Shown: positions 23,648 through 34,728, counted from the stretch's first letter. The stretch is DNA of 64,000 bases from Rhodoglobus sp. (GCA_025463605.1 JAODAV010000022.1:90447-154446), one strand, 5' to 3'. Notes: generated by a model not told the origin, from the letters alone. Numbers and translations are program-made.

Positions 23648-24355
23648 GTGGGAATCTTCGACATGTTCAGGCCGGCGGACAAGCCGATCGAGAACGGCGT
23701 GCCCGGTTCTGCGCAAGTGGTCTCGGTGTCGAACTACAACGGGCGCGGCGTCTACCAGCAGTGCCACATGAACCTCGTCATCAGCGCGCCGAACGTCACC
23801 CCGACGGCCGTCGAGTTCACCGGGCTCGTGCACAGTCAGCTCTGGCCGCGGCCGGGCAGCATGCTGCCGATCACCGTCGACCCGACGAATCCCAGCCGCT
23901 ACTCCATCCTGTGGCGCGACATCCCCGACAACCGCACGGTTGCGCGCACCGATGCGGAGGGTATCGCGGCGGCGCTCCAGGGCGACCCGAGTTCGCTCGG
24001 CAAGCTCGTCGGCGGCGGACTGCTCGGCGGTGCGAACGTGCAGGTCGTCGGCGACGTGAGCCACCTCACCGAGGACCAGAAAGCCAAGCTCAGGATGTTC
24101 GGAATCGACCCGGATGCGCTCATCGCCGCGGCGAAGAACGGCTCGAACGTCGATGCGAATTTCACCACCATCGACGCGACCGGCACAGACCTCGGCGCGA
24201 CGATCGCGAACGCCTTCGGAGCTGCTGCCGCCGCCTCCTCAGCCTCCGCCTCGGACGACTCCGTGTCGAAGCTCGAGCGACTCGCCGCCCTCAAAGACCG
24301 CGGCGTGATCACCGACGCCGAGTTCGCGCAGGAGAAGAAGAAGATCCTGGGCTAG
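23648..24355 (+). CDS. SHOCT-domain protein
   Basis: A 235-aa soluble protein. A beta-rich N-terminal domain (about residues 1-105; NGVPGSAQVVSVSNYNGRG, PITVDPTNPSRYSILW) resembles domains that follow membrane or lipid-interaction modules. An Ala/Ser-rich linker then leads to a C-terminal SHOCT motif (LERLAALKDRGVITDAEF followed by QEKKKIL), a short oligomerisation helix pair. GGGAGG lies six bases before the GTG. Function unknown. Confidence 0.75.
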   Translation: MGIFDMFRPADKPIENGVPGSAQVVSVSNYNGRGVYQQCHMNLVISAPNVTPTAVEFTGLVHSQLWPRPGSMLPITVDPTNPSRYSILWRDIPDNRTVARTDAEGIAAALQGDPSSLGKLVGGGLLGGANVQVVGDVSHLTEDQKAKLRMFGIDPDALIAAAKNGSNVDANFTTIDATGTDLGATIANAFGAAAAASSASASDDSVSKLERLAALKDRGVITDAEFAQEKKKILG

Positions 24356-24771
24356 GGCTCCTCGATGGCCGGCTCGACGGCGAACGAGTCGAGCAGTCGC
24401 AGCAGCGCACGCCCGTAGGCATTGGCGGGCGCATCCGACTCGAATCGTTCCGTCACCCCGTCGATCACCGCCTCGACGGCGTATCCCGCCTCGAGCGAGC
24501 GGAAGGCGGGACCGAGCAGTTCGCGCAACTGGTGCTCGTGAGGCAGCCAGAGGGTGTCCTCCTTGGCGACGGAGTCGAGTGCCCACTCGGTCGTGCCGTT
24601 GAAGCCGATCACAGTGCCCGTCGTGAAGTCGTGGGCTTCCACCGTCATGTCACTGAGGATGAAGACCTCCTCGTCGGCCTCGACGCGATCGATGCGGAAG
24701 GCGTCGCCCGTGCTCGGGTTCCACTTGAGACCCGAGTCACGGAGGGCCCGCGCGAGTTCGGTCGAGATCAT
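24352..24771 (-). CDS. conserved actinobacterial protein (often labelled pilus assembly CpaE)
   Basis: A 139-aa soluble acidic protein beginning MISTELARALRDSGLKWNPS with the core TTGTVIGFNGTTEWALDSVA and WLPHEHQLRELLG. Homologues in Microbacteriaceae have often been named pilus assembly protein CpaE, which I regard as a doubtful transfer, because no P-loop ATPase is present. A CATAAT -10 lies exactly six bases before the ATG at 24771, favouring this start over the GTG two codons upstream. It overlaps the SHOCT gene tail to tail. Confidence 0.7.
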   Translation of the reverse strand: MISTELARALRDSGLKWNPSTGDAFRIDRVEADEEVFILSDMTVEAHDFTTGTVIGFNGTTEWALDSVAKEDTLWLPHEHQLRELLGPAFRSLEAGYAVEAVIDGVTERFESDAPANAYGRALLRLLDSFAVEPAIEEP

Positions 24772-24788
24772 GCGCACATTATGCGCGC

Positions 24789-25844
24789 TCAGGCTGTGCT
24801 GACCCCGAACAGGAGCCCGAGAAGATACGTCGCGCCCGCTGCACCGAAACCGATCGCGAGCTGGCGCATGGCACGTTTGAGCGGCGACGCACCCGAGAGC
24901 AGGCCCACGACCGAGCCGGTGCCGACGAGGGCGAGACCGACGAGCACCGATGCGATGATGACGGCCGTGAGACCCTGCGCGCCTAACAGGTAGGGCAGCA
25001 CCGGGATGATCGCCCCGGAAGCGAAGAAGCAGAAGCTCGACACGGCGGCGCCGAGGGCGGAGCCGATCGTGTCGTGGCCCTCGTCCTTGGAGGGCGCACT
25101 CGATCCGCGACCGGCGAGCACCTCGTCGGCGTGGGCCTGGGCGTCGGCCGGTGACAAGCCTCGGGCGCGGTAGACGAGGGCGAGCTCGTTCGCATCCACG
25201 TCGAGGTCGGGCACGGATGCCGCGGCCGCCGGGTCGGGCGTCGATGCCTCGTGCAGCTCTCGCTGCGAGCGCACCGACACGTACTCGCCAGCACCCATCG
25301 ACAGCGCACCCGCGAGCAGGCCCGCGACCCCGCTCAACAGCACGACGTGGTTGGGCACCCCCGCTGCGCTGATGCCGAGCACGAGCGCGAGGTTGGAGAC
25401 GAGGCCGTCATTGGCGCCGAATACGGCGGCGCGGAACGTGCCCGAGAGCCGCTGGCGGCCGCGAGTGGCGAGGGCGCGCACCACTTCCTCGTGGATGCGC
25501 TCGTCGGCGGCCATGGCATCCGTCGCGTCGTCGTCGCCCTCGTAGGGCGAGCGGGCCTCGGCGCGCTGCGCGAGGGCAAGCACGAACACGGAACCGAACC
25601 GACGCGCCAGCCAGCCCAGCAGCCGCGTGCGGATGTCACCGCGCAGCGATCTGCCCGCCTGGTCGCCGAGCAGACCGATCCAGTGCTGCTCGTGACGACC
25701 CTCCGCCTCAGCGAGCGCGAGCAGGATCTCCCGCTCCTCACCCGTTCGGCGGGACGCGAGATCACGGTAGACCGCGGCCTCCGCGCGTTCGGCGGCGAGG
25801 TACCGGCGCCAGCGGCGCACCTGCGGTTTCGTGGGCGCGCTCAT
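24789..25844 (-). CDS. VIT1/CCC1 family iron/manganese transporter with ferritin-like N-terminus
   Basis: A 351-aa fusion. About residues 1-135 form a ferritin-like/rubrerythrin helical bundle with acidic-His motifs (EAAVYRDLASRRTGEERE, LAEAEGRHEQHW, ADERIHEEVV). The rest is a VIT1/CCC1 transporter: GANDGLVSNLALVLGISAAG, GALSMGAGEYVSVRSQREL, and three C-terminal helices. It would bind Fe2+ or Mn2+ at the cytoplasmic head and export it. The ATG at 25844 overlaps the epimerase stop as ATGA, so it is co-transcribed with the mutarotase gene, an unexplained pairing. Confidence 0.9.
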   Translation of the reverse strand: MSAPTKPQVRRWRRYLAAERAEAAVYRDLASRRTGEEREILLALAEAEGRHEQHWIGLLGDQAGRSLRGDIRTRLLGWLARRFGSVFVLALAQRAEARSPYEGDDDATDAMAADERIHEEVVRALATRGRQRLSGTFRAAVFGANDGLVSNLALVLGISAAGVPNHVVLLSGVAGLLAGALSMGAGEYVSVRSQRELHEASTPDPAAAASVPDLDVDANELALVYRARGLSPADAQAHADEVLAGRGSSAPSKDEGHDTIGSALGAAVSSFCFFASGAIIPVLPYLLGAQGLTAVIIASVLVGLALVGTGSVVGLLSGASPLKRAMRQLAIGFGAAGATYLLGLLFGVSTA

Positions 25845-26752
25845 GCGGCGTACTGGATGCCCCAGGCGACGCTCCACTGCTCGCTCGGCTCGAGCCATTT
25901 CACTCCCAGTCCTGAGTTGAAGGCATTCGCGGGCGCGGTCATGGGCTCGATCGCCACGGCAATGTCCGCGCCGGGGAACTCGCGGGTCGTGAAGACCTGC
26001 ACGTAGGGGTGGTTCTCGTCCTGGCGCAGTCGCACTTCGCGCCCATCCGGTGCCGTGAGGCGCGCCGCGACCCCGTCGACCGTTTGCACGCCGCCGAAGG
26101 CGTCGTCGAGCTCCAGCTCGGCGAGGGGGCGGCCGCCGCGGAAGTCGTACTCCGTGCCGTCGACGGGCGACTCGCGCACCGGGTTGAGCCGCGCATCCAC
26201 CTCGAATCGGGTGGAGGCGTGCACGGTGAGCACGAGCTGCTCGGCGGGTACATCGCCGATCGTGAGGAACGGATGCGTGCCGACCGCGACGGGCGCCCTC
26301 GTCGACCCGATGTTGCGGATGACGTGCGTCACCTCGAGACCGTCGTCGACGAGCGCGTATCGCACGCTGGTCTCGAGGTGGAACGGATACCCGTGCTGCG
26401 GGAACACCGTCGCACCGAGGGTGACCGCATCGGGAGCCTGCTCCACGAGGTCATAGGGCGTGTTGCGCAGAAGTCCGTGGATCGCGTTGTTGCGCGCCGG
26501 CTCGGTGAGATCGAGCTGCTGCTGCGTGCCGTCGAGCGTCCAGAGTCCATCTTCGATGCGGTTGGGCCAGGGCACCAGCACGATGCCGCACGCGAACGGC
26601 GCGACCGAATCCTCGGCGTAGGGCTGCGTGAGATTCACGCCCCCGATGCTGAACTCGCGCAGGGAGGCGGCCACCTGCACGATCGTCGCGCGAGCCTCTC
26701 CGAGCGGGGTCGGTCGGGACAACGAGTACTGGGTGCCGGTTGGTGCGATCAC
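25841..26752 (-). CDS. aldose 1-epimerase (mutarotase)
   Basis: A 303-aa galactose-mutarotase-like enzyme that equilibrates alpha and beta anomers. Catalytic-site stretches are visible: PWPNRIEDG, NAIHGLLRNTPYD (catalytic-type His), VGTHPFLTI (second His), and a late Glu region (AIEPMTAPANAFNSG). I chose the GTG at 26752 (VIAPTGTQYSLS) because TAGGCT lies seven bases before it (leaderless), and family members begin this way; GTGs at 26758 and 26770 are possible. It neighbours the DeoR regulator and galTK, completing a Leloir set. Confidence 0.88.
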   Translation of the reverse strand: MIAPTGTQYSLSRPTPLGEARATIVQVAASLREFSIGGVNLTQPYAEDSVAPFACGIVLVPWPNRIEDGLWTLDGTQQQLDLTEPARNNAIHGLLRNTPYDLVEQAPDAVTLGATVFPQHGYPFHLETSVRYALVDDGLEVTHVIRNIGSTRAPVAVGTHPFLTIGDVPAEQLVLTVHASTRFEVDARLNPVRESPVDGTEYDFRGGRPLAELELDDAFGGVQTVDGVAARLTAPDGREVRLRQDENHPYVQVFTTREFPGADIAVAIEPMTAPANAFNSGLGVKWLEPSEQWSVAWGIQYAA

Positions 26753-26762
26753 GGCCACAAGC

Positions 26763-27566
26763 CTAGCCACGGATGATGCCCAGGCCCGCCGCCGTGAGCT
26801 CGGCGAGGATGCCCGGCTCCGCGTCGCCCGCCGTGACGAGCGTCTCGAACTCGACGATGGGGGCGATGACAGCGAGGTCGGCGCGGCCGAGCTTCGTGGC
26901 ATCCGCGATGAGCACCCGTCGTCGGGACCGCGCGAGCACCCGCGTCTTGATCTCGGCTTCGGGCAGGTTGACGTTCGTCACCCCCCGTTGTGCATGGATG
27001 CCGTTGCAGCCGATGAAGGCCCAGTCCAGGTTGAGCGAGTCGACCATGGGCATCGCGAAGGGATTCACGAGGGAGTGCTGCAGCGGTCGCAGTGTGCCTC
27101 CCGTCACGATGACGGTGAAGCGGGGAAGTGCGGCCTCGAGGGCGAGGGCGATCGTGAGGCCGGGCGTGACGACGACCACGTCGTGCAGCTCGCGGCGATC
27201 GACGAGGGCGCGCGCGAGGGCCATCGCGGTGCTGCCGGCGTCGACGTAGACACTCTCACCCGAAGAGACGAGCGCCGCCGCTTCGCGCCCGATCGCGAGT
27301 TTCGCCGCGGCATCCCGGTCGACTGATGCCTCGAGCGGGCTCTCCGGGTCGACCATCGCGCTCGTGGGCATGGCGCCGCCGTGCACGCGCACGACGGAAC
27401 CGGTGAGCTCGAGGGCGCTGAGGTCAGCGCGGATCGTCACCTCACTTACGCCGAGCTCGAGGCTCGCGTCGGCGACCCGCAGGAATCCGCGGGTCACGAC
27501 GAGGCGCGCGAGCTGCTGCCTGCGGGGACCCGCGCTTGCGAATTCTTTCGTATTCGAAACCCTCAC
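26763..27566 (-). CDS. DeoR family regulator of the galactose locus
   Basis: A 267-aa DeoR-type repressor. The HTH is at about residues 15-60 (LARLVVTRGFLRVADASLEL, then GVSEVTIRADLSAL), and the sugar-phosphate-sensing DeoRC domain follows (VYVDAGSTAMALARAL, FTVIVTGGTLRP, FIGCNGIHAQRGVTN). The GTG at 27566 lies seven bases from TACGAT (leaderless); the upstream frame is antisense to galT. It is divergent from galT with TTTCG-type palindromes between them, so it probably represses galTK and itself, responding to a sugar phosphate. Confidence 0.9.
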   Translation of the reverse strand: MRVSNTKEFASAGPRRQQLARLVVTRGFLRVADASLELGVSEVTIRADLSALELTGSVVRVHGGAMPTSAMVDPESPLEASVDRDAAAKLAIGREAAALVSSGESVYVDAGSTAMALARALVDRRELHDVVVVTPGLTIALALEAALPRFTVIVTGGTLRPLQHSLVNPFAMPMVDSLNLDWAFIGCNGIHAQRGVTNVNLPEAEIKTRVLARSRRRVLIADATKLGRADLAVIAPIVEFETLVTAGDAEPGILAELTAAGLGIIRG

Positions 27567-27577
27567 TTTCGATATCG
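27546..27577. promoter_or_regulatory. DeoR-type operators between deoR and galT
   Basis: TTTCG-TATT-CGAAA (27546-27559) is a perfect inverted repeat, and TTTCGATATCG (27567-27577) holds the palindrome CGATATCG. Both sit at the start of the deoR-like gene, 15-45 bases upstream of galT, where a repressor would block both promoters. Confidence 0.6.
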
Positions 27578-27590
27578 TAATGGAATGCTC

Positions 27591-28669
27591 ATGGCCGGTG
27601 TGACAAAACACGAGACCACGCTCGCCGACGGGCGCGACCTCACCTATTACGACGACGCGAACACGACCCTGCCGCGCGAGCGCGCAGCCGATGCCCGCCA
27701 CCTCGACCCGCGACCCGTCACGGCGACCATGCGACAGGACCCGCTCACGGGCGAATGGATCTCGATCGCCGCATCCCGCCAGAACCGGGCGTTCCTTCCT
27801 CCCGCCGAGCAGGATCCTCTTGCGCCGGCGACACCGCACAACCCCTCCGAGGTGCCGAGCAACTACGACGTCGCGGTGTTCGAGAACCGATCGCCGTCGT
27901 TCGGGCCCGACCTCGGCGTCGCCGAACTCGACGGCCTCGCGCTCGGTCGCACCTCCGCGTCATTCGGGCGGTGCGAAGTCGTGTGCTTCAGCCCCGAGCA
28001 CGAGGGGTCGTTCGGCACGCTCAGCGAGACGCGAGCGCGCACCGTCATCGAGGCGTGGGCCGATCGCACCGAGTTGCTCTCCGCGCTGCCGGGCGTGCAG
28101 CAGGTTTTCCCGTTCGAGAACCGTGGCGAGGCCATCGGCGTGACTCTGCGTCATCCGCACGGGCAGATCTACGCCTACCCCTACGTGACGCCGCGCACTC
28201 AGCGGCTCATCGCATCCATCGCCGAATTCGGACCGGGGCTGTTCGAGTCGATTCTCGCTTTCGAGCAGAGCTCGGAACGGGTGGTGCTGTCGGGCGAGCA
28301 CTGGACCGCCTTCGTGCCCTTCGCGGCGCGGTGGCCCCTCGAAGTGCACATGCTGCCCCACCGGCAGATTCCCGACCTCTCGGCGACAACGGATGCCGAG
28401 CGTACCGAGCTCGCGCCCCTGTACTTGCGACTGCTGCGCGGGCTCGACGCGCTCTACGACACTCCCACGCCCTACATTGCCGCGTGGCACCAGGCGCCCG
28501 TCGCCGTCGCGCGCGACGACATCCGGCTCATGCTTCAGGTCACGTCACCGCGACGCGCGGAGTCTAAACTCAAATACCTCGCGGGCTCGGAGAGCGCCAT
28601 GGGCGCGTGGATCGGCGACATCCCGCCCGAACGAGCAGCCGACTTCATTCGACAGGGGATCGCGAAGGC

Positions 28670-28673
<4 letters not shown>
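27591..28673 (+). CDS. galT: galactose-1-phosphate uridylyltransferase
   Basis: A 360-aa GalT, exchanging UMP between UDP-glucose and galactose-1-phosphate via a uridylyl-histidine. The active-site motif TLRHPHGQIYAY is intact; the second conserved part AARWPLEVHMLPHRQIPDL and the late IAAWHQAPV block carry metal- and substrate-binding residues. I chose the ATG at 27591; ATG 27585 in the same frame is equally possible. It is coupled to galK through ATGA overlap and divergent from the DeoR-type repressor. Confidence 0.93.
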
Positions 28674-29823
<1,150 letters not shown>

Positions 29824-29827
<4 letters not shown>

Positions 29828-29928
29828 AGCCAGTTCTTGAGTACGAACCAGACGCCTAGGCCGATGGCGACGAGCGTGGCGATTCCCACGTAGAGCTTGG
29901 CCCAGGGGAACCGTCTGCGCGCACTCAT
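29824..29928 (-). CDS. 34-aa single-pass membrane protein
   Basis: A short ORF starting MSARRRFPWAKLYVGIATLV and ending FVLKNWL, too small for standard gene calling. It has a basic head and one clear membrane helix of about 20 residues. It overlaps the galK stop tail to tail. A TTGCTT/TACCCT-type upstream sequence exists but no strong ribosome-binding site. Very similar micro-proteins are common in actinobacteria; function unknown. Confidence 0.5.
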
Positions 29929-29967
29929 AAGCAACAGGGTAGGGCCAGCTCACGGTATCTTCGTGCC

Positions 29968-30729
29968 ATGACGCCCAAGACGCGAATCGTTGCCGCAGTG
30001 CTCGTCGGGAGCGCCCTCGTGCTCACCGCGTGCGGACAGGTACCTTTCCCCGTTCCGTCCGCGAGCCCGACGTCGACGGCCTCACCGACGCCCACGGTGA
30101 GCGCGCCGTCTCCGACCCCCACCCCGCTACCGACCGCGGACGGCGAGGTGCTCTTCACCATCTCCGCAAAGCTCACCTCCCCTGTCGGCGCGACCGCGCA
30201 CGTGGAGCAGGTCGTCTACAAGCCCGAGTCCGACCTCGACGACCTCGACGCGATCACCACGCAGCTCGACGACGAGTGCACCGGCTGGCGTGAGTCGATC
30301 GGCCCGGCGGACTACGTCGTCGGCATGATCACCGCGGAAGACACCTCGACCGGCGGCAAGAAGTGGCCGCCGAGCGGCCAGGTCGTCGTGACCATGGCCG
30401 GCACTCCCGTCTTCGCCGGCGATTGGCAGACGTTCCAGTCGTTCTGTACGAGCGTGCAGGTGCTCGTGCCGGGCGAGGTGCGTGGCGTCACACCCGTCCC
30501 GGCGGGCGGCGACGCGGACTCGCCCGGCGGATGGGCGACCCTCACTTACGGATTCGGCATCGCCACCGAGGCGGGAACCGATGCGACCGACCGCCGGTAC
30601 ACGCAGCTCAGCGACTGCCGCATCACCCTCACAGCGGCGGCTCGCGCGGAAAGCGACATCGTCGAGGCATGGCTCGCCGCGCCGCAGGCCAGTCCCGGCC
30701 TGTGCGAGGTGAATACGCCGGGGGTTTAG
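29968..30729 (+). CDS. putative lipoprotein
   Basis: A 253-aa secreted lipoprotein with a lipobox LTAC (Cys22), followed by a Ser/Thr/Pro linker (about residues 25-56) and a soluble domain with three further Cys (DDECTGW, QSFCTSVQ, LSDCRIT, plus GLCEVN near the end) likely forming disulfides. No known domain is recognised. The ATG lies six bases after TATCTT, without ribosome-binding site (leaderless). Ends convergently with folD. Confidence 0.75.
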   Translation: MTPKTRIVAAVLVGSALVLTACGQVPFPVPSASPTSTASPTPTVSAPSPTPTPLPTADGEVLFTISAKLTSPVGATAHVEQVVYKPESDLDDLDAITTQLDDECTGWRESIGPADYVVGMITAEDTSTGGKKWPPSGQVVVTMAGTPVFAGDWQTFQSFCTSVQVLVPGEVRGVTPVPAGGDADSPGGWATLTYGFGIATEAGTDATDRRYTQLSDCRITLTAAARAESDIVEAWLAAPQASPGLCEVNTPGV

Positions 30730-30737
30730 GGCCGGGA

Positions 30738-31616
30738 CTAAGCCAGGCGCTCGGCGGCGTCCACGACGTTCTTGAGCAGCATGGCGCGCGTCATCGGTCC
30801 GACACCGCCCGGCACGGGCGACAGGTGCCCCGCGACCTCGGCGACGCCCGGATCGACGTCTCCTACTAGCCGCGCCTTGCCGGTCTCGGGGTTGACGACT
30901 CGTGTGATGCCGACGTCGAGCACGGCCGCGCCCGGCTTGACCCACTCCGGCTTGACGAGCCCGGCGACGCCCACGGCGGCGACGAGGATGTCCGCACGCC
31001 GCACGTAGCTCTCGAGGTCCTGGGTGCGGGAGTGGGTGAGCGTCACCGTCGCGTCGAGCCCCTTGCGCGTGAGCAGCAGCCCGAGCGGTCGACCGACCGT
31101 GAGGCCGCGACCCACCACCACGACGTGCTTGCCCGAGATGGGCACGTCGTAACGCTGAAGCATCTCGACGATTCCGGCGGGCGTGCACGGCAGCGGGGAG
31201 TCGATCTGCCCGCCCACCCCCAGCACGAGGCGCCCGAGGTTCGTAGGATGCAGGCCGTCCGCATCCTTGTCCGGATCCATGAGCTCGAGCATCGCGTTCT
31301 CGTCGATCCCGGTCGGCAACGGCAACTGGATGATGTACCCCGTCACCGCCGGATTCGTGTTGAGCGCGATAATCGCGGCCATGACATCCTCCTCGGATGC
31401 CTCGGCCGGCAGGTCGACGCGGATCGATTCGATCCCCACCTCGGCGCAGTCCCGGTGCTTGCCGGCCACGTAGGAACGGGACCCGGGGTCGTCACCCACG
31501 AGCAGCGTGCCGAGCCCGGGCACGATGCCGCGCGACTTGAGCGCGGCAATACGGCCGGCGAGCTCGTTCTTGACGGCGGTCGCCGTCGCGACCCCGTCGA
31601 GCACTACCGCCGTCAC
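30738..31616 (-). CDS. folD: bifunctional methylenetetrahydrofolate dehydrogenase/cyclohydrolase
   Basis: A 292-aa FolD, which interconverts 5,10-methylene-THF, 5,10-methenyl-THF and 10-formyl-THF using NADP. The substrate site with catalytic Lys region [16 protein letters not shown], the signature [25 protein letters not shown], the Rossmann motif [17 protein letters not shown], and the C-terminal [14 protein letters not shown] are visible. The GTG at 31616 overlaps the glyA stop as GTGA, so glyA-folD form one unit under the ZTP riboswitch. Confidence 0.95.
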   Translation of the reverse strand: MTAVVLDGVATATAVKNELAGRIAALKSRGIVPGLGTLLVGDDPGSRSYVAGKHRDCAEVGIESIRVDLPAEASEEDVMAAIIALNTNPAVTGYIIQLPLPTGIDENAMLELMDPDKDADGLHPTNLGRLVLGVGGQIDSPLPCTPAGIVEMLQRYDVPISGKHVVVVGRGLTVGRPLGLLLTRKGLDATVTLTHSRTQDLESYVRRADILVAAVGVAGLVKPEWVKPGAAVLDVGITRVVNPETGKARLVGDVDPGVAEVAGHLSPVPGGVGPMTRAMLLKNVVDAAERLA

Positions 31617-32899
31617 GCCCAGCTGCCGGGGGAGGTGAGACCCGGGTAGAGCGGGTAGCCGTCGGTGAGCTTCTGCACGCGCGAGCGGAGGGACGCGACA
31701 TCCGGGCCGGGCTTGAGGGCGGTCGCGATGATGTCGGCCACCTCCGTGAACTCGGCGTCGCCGAAACCGCGGGTCGCGAGCGCCGGGGTGCCGATGCGCA
31801 CGCCGGACGGGGTCATCGGGGGGCGCGGGTCGAAGGGCACGGCGTTGCGGTTGACGGTGATGCCGACGGAGTGCAGCACGTCTTCGGCATCCTGACCGTG
31901 GATGGCCGAGTTGCGCAGGTCGACGAGCACGAGGTGCACGTCGGTTCCGCCCGTGAGCACGTCGATGCCTGCGCCCTTCGCGTCGGGCGAGGTCAGGCGC
32001 TCGGCGAGAATCTGGGCGCCGCGCACCGTGCGCTCCTGGCGGTCCTTGAATTCGGGCTCGGCCGCGAGCTTGAACGCCGTGGCCTTTGCGGCGATGACGT
32101 GCATGAGCGGTCCGCCCTGCTGGCCGGGGAACACGTTCGAGTTGAGTTTCTTCTGCAGCTCGAGGTCGTTGGTCAGGATGAAGCCCGACCGCGGTCCGCC
32201 GATCGTCTTGTGAACGGTGGATGACGTGACGTGCGCGTGCGGCACGGGTGACGGGTGCAGGCCCGCGGCCACGAGCCCCGCGAAGTGGGCCATGTCGACC
32301 CACAGCATCGCGCCGACCTCATCGGCGATGGCGCGGAAGGCGGCGAAGTCGAGCTGGCGCGGGTACGCCGACCAGCCGGCGATGAGCACCTGCGGACGCA
32401 CCTCGAGCGCTTTCTCGCGCACGACATCCATGTCGACGAGGAAGGTGTCTGGGTCGACGCCATAGGCGTGCGCCTCGTAGAGCTTGCCGGAGAAGTTGAG
32501 CTTCATGCCATGCGTGAGGTGGCCGCCGTGGGCGAGTTCGAGGCCGAGGATGCGGTCGCCTGGCGTCGCTATCGCAGACAGCACCGCCGCATTGGCCGAA
32601 GCACCGGAGTGCGGCTGCACGTTCGCGTAGGCGGCGCCGAACAGCGACTTGGCACGCGAGATGGCGAGGGACTCGGCGATGTCGACGAACTCGCATCCGC
32701 CGTAGTAGCGACGGCCGGGGTAGCCCTCGGCGTACTTGTTGGTGAGCACTGAGCCCTGTGCTTCGAGCACGGCGCGGGGCACGAAGTTCTCACTCGCGAT
32801 CATCTCGAGGGTCTCGCGCTGGCGGCCGAGCTCTTGAGCGAGAACGGCGGCGATCTCGGGATCGACTTCTGCGAGGGGGGCGTTGAAGGTTGCAGACAC
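31613..32899 (-). CDS. glyA: serine hydroxymethyltransferase
   Basis: A 428-aa PLP enzyme converting serine and THF to glycine and 5,10-methylene-THF. Conserved blocks: [51 protein letters not shown] and the PLP-lysine motif [16 protein letters not shown]. The GTG at 32899 ([13 protein letters not shown]) has AGGAG five bases upstream and is preferred to the in-frame ATG five codons earlier, which would place AGGAG inside the gene. First gene of the glyA-folD operon and preceded by a ZTP riboswitch. Confidence 0.95.
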   Translation of the reverse strand: MSATFNAPLAEVDPEIAAVLAQELGRQRETLEMIASENFVPRAVLEAQGSVLTNKYAEGYPGRRYYGGCEFVDIAESLAISRAKSLFGAAYANVQPHSGASANAAVLSAIATPGDRILGLELAHGGHLTHGMKLNFSGKLYEAHAYGVDPDTFLVDMDVVREKALEVRPQVLIAGWSAYPRQLDFAAFRAIADEVGAMLWVDMAHFAGLVAAGLHPSPVPHAHVTSSTVHKTIGGPRSGFILTNDLELQKKLNSNVFPGQQGGPLMHVIAAKATAFKLAAEPEFKDRQERTVRGAQILAERLTSPDAKGAGIDVLTGGTDVHLVLVDLRNSAIHGQDAEDVLHSVGITVNRNAVPFDPRPPMTPSGVRIGTPALATRGFGDAEFTEVADIIATALKPGPDVASLRSRVQKLTDGYPLYPGLTSPGSWA

Positions 32900-32941
32900 T
32901 GGCACTCCTGACATTCGACGGATATAACAAAGGTATCCGGC

Positions 32942-33078
32942 GGGCCCAGGCGTACGGCCAATCGTTGGGGCCCCCGCCGCGCCGGTTCCGGACGATCCGC
33001 AGGATCGGCCGGCCGTGCCGGGTGGGGACGGTCGCTCCCCGATGGTTGCCCATCTCAACGCCAGTCGCGACGGGTCAA
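32942..33078 (-). promoter_or_regulatory. ZTP (pfl) riboswitch upstream of glyA-folD
   Basis: On the minus strand the conserved pieces occur in order: GTCGCGACTGGCG, then a hairpin GATGGGCAACCATC, then GGGGAGCGACC, a variable GC-rich linker, and finally CCGTACGCCTGGGC. These are the invariant parts of the pfl/ZTP aptamer, which binds ZMP/ZTP, the purine intermediate that accumulates when 10-formyl-THF is short. A -10-like TACACT at 33078-33083 is just upstream. A small GGATA/TATCC hairpin near the glyA ribosome-binding site could be the expression platform, suggesting translational control. Confidence 0.9.
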
Positions 33079-33156
33079 GTGTAGCGGCGTCGGGCGCATC
33101 TCTGCGAGAATTGCCGCGGGAGTTAGTTAGGACTCCTGACAAACCCTCGGAGAGCC

Positions 33157-34728
33157 ATGCGGCGAGCGGCAGTGGTGCTACTCGCGCTGCTCGGCGCCCT
33201 CACCGCGTGCGCTCCCGTCGAGAATGGAACCGCCATGACCACCACCGTGATCCCCGCCCCCGTCTCCCGGGCCGACGGCGAGGGCGCATTCACCCTCGGG
33301 CACGACACCGTCATCGGCGGCGAGGGCGAGGCCGCTGCGGTGGCCGAGTACCTTGCGCAGTCCCTGCGACCCGCGACCGGCTACCAACTCCCGGTCGGCG
33401 CGCTCGGTCAGATCCAGCTTGTGATCGGGGCCAGCCCCGCGCCCGGCGGCTACACCCTCGATGTCGAGCCGGGCGGCATCCGGATCGAAGCGGATGCCCC
33501 CGCGGGCCTTTTCGCGGGCGTGCAGACCCTGCGCCAGCTGCTGCCGCCAGCAGCCTTCGGTCGCGAACCGGCGCAAGCCGACTGGTCGGTGGCCTCGACC
33601 AGCATCGAGGACTACCCGCGCTTCGAGTACCGCGGGGCGATGCTCGACGTCGCCCGCCACTTTTTCGCGGTCGCCGACGTGAAGAAGTACATCGACGACA
33701 TTGCGATGCTCAAGCTCAACCACCTGCATTTGCATCTGACCGACGACCAGGGCTGGCGGCTGCAGATCCTATCCCGGCCCGCGTTGACCGAGATCGGCGC
33801 GAGCACGCAAGTCGACGGCAACGGGGGCGGCCACACGGCGCCTCTCTACTACACGCAGGACGAGTACCGCGAGCTCGTCGAGTATGCGGCATCCCGGTTC
33901 ATCACGATCGTGCCGGAGATCGACCTGCCGGGACATACCAACGCGGCCCTGAGCGCCTACCCCGAGCTCAACTGCGACGGCATCGCCCCGCAGCCATATG
34001 AAGGAATCGAAGTCGGCTTCAGTTCGCTGTGCATCGGCAAAGCCGAGACCTACGCCTTTCTCGAGGACGTCATCGGCGAGGTCGCCGCCCTCACACCCGG
34101 TCCGTTCCTTCATTTGGGCGGTGACGAGTCGCTCGCGACGAGCGACGAGGACTTCCTCACCTTCATCGCCCGGGTCACAGCGATCGGCGCCGCGACGGGC
34201 AAGACGATCATCGGGTGGCACGAGATGGGTCGCAGCGCGGAACTGCCGGCAGGCACGATCGGCCAGTACTGGAGCTTCGTGCGCCCGCAGAGCGGCGCGG
34301 CCGAGCACACGCTGTCGTTCGTGGAGCAGGGCGGTCGCGTGATCCTGTCTCCCGCCGACGTCGCATACCTCGACATGAAGTACGACCCCACCACCGACCA
34401 GGGTCTCGTGTGGGCGAACGGGCCCACCTCGGTGACGGAGTCGTACCTGTGGGAGCCGACGGAGGTCATCCCGGGTCTGAGCGAGCAGCAGATCCTCGGG
34501 ATCGAGGCACCCATCTGGACGGAGACGCTGCGCACCATCGGGGAGCTCGAGTACTTCGCGTTCCCGCGCATCGTGTCCATCGCCGAGCTCGCCTGGTCGC
34601 CGCAGAACTCGGGCACGGCTGGAGCGCGCTTCGACGACTTCGGCGACCGCCTCGCGGGCCTGCAGCCTCGGCTCGAGGCCGCGGGCATCACCTATTACAA
34701 GGCGCCGGACGTGCCCTGGCGCGACTAG
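33157..34728 (+). CDS. beta-N-acetylhexosaminidase lipoprotein (GH20)
   Basis: A 523-aa exported lipoprotein with lipobox LTAC (Cys18). A GH20b N-terminal domain covers about residues 30-150, followed by the GH20 TIM barrel: [50 protein letters not shown], and the catalytic Asp-Glu pair in [10 protein letters not shown]. It would release N-acetylglucosamine from chitooligosaccharides or glycans outside the cell, feeding the nag genes at 39-46 kb. GGAGA precedes the ATG. Divergent from glyA. Confidence 0.93.
   Translation: MRRAAVVLLALLGALTACAPVENGTAMTTTVIPAPVSRADGEGAFTLGHDTVIGGEGEAAAVAEYLAQSLRPATGYQLPVGALGQIQLVIGASPAPGGYTLDVEPGGIRIEADAPAGLFAGVQTLRQLLPPAAFGREPAQADWSVASTSIEDYPRFEYRGAMLDVARHFFAVADVKKYIDDIAMLKLNHLHLHLTDDQGWRLQILSRPALTEIGASTQVDGNGGGHTAPLYYTQDEYRELVEYAASRFITIVPEIDLPGHTNAALSAYPELNCDGIAPQPYEGIEVGFSSLCIGKAETYAFLEDVIGEVAALTPGPFLHLGGDESLATSDEDFLTFIARVTAIGAATGKTIIGWHEMGRSAELPAGTIGQYWSFVRPQSGAAEHTLSFVEQGGRVILSPADVAYLDMKYDPTTDQGLVWANGPTSVTESYLWEPTEVIPGLSEQQILGIEAPIWTETLRTIGELEYFAFPRIVSIAELAWSPQNSGTAGARFDDFGDRLAGLQPRLEAAGITYYKAPDVPWRD

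Noticed and set aside
24352..24771. Pilus assembly ATPase CpaE
   Set aside because: No Walker motif and only 139 residues; the label in relatives appears to be a transferred error.
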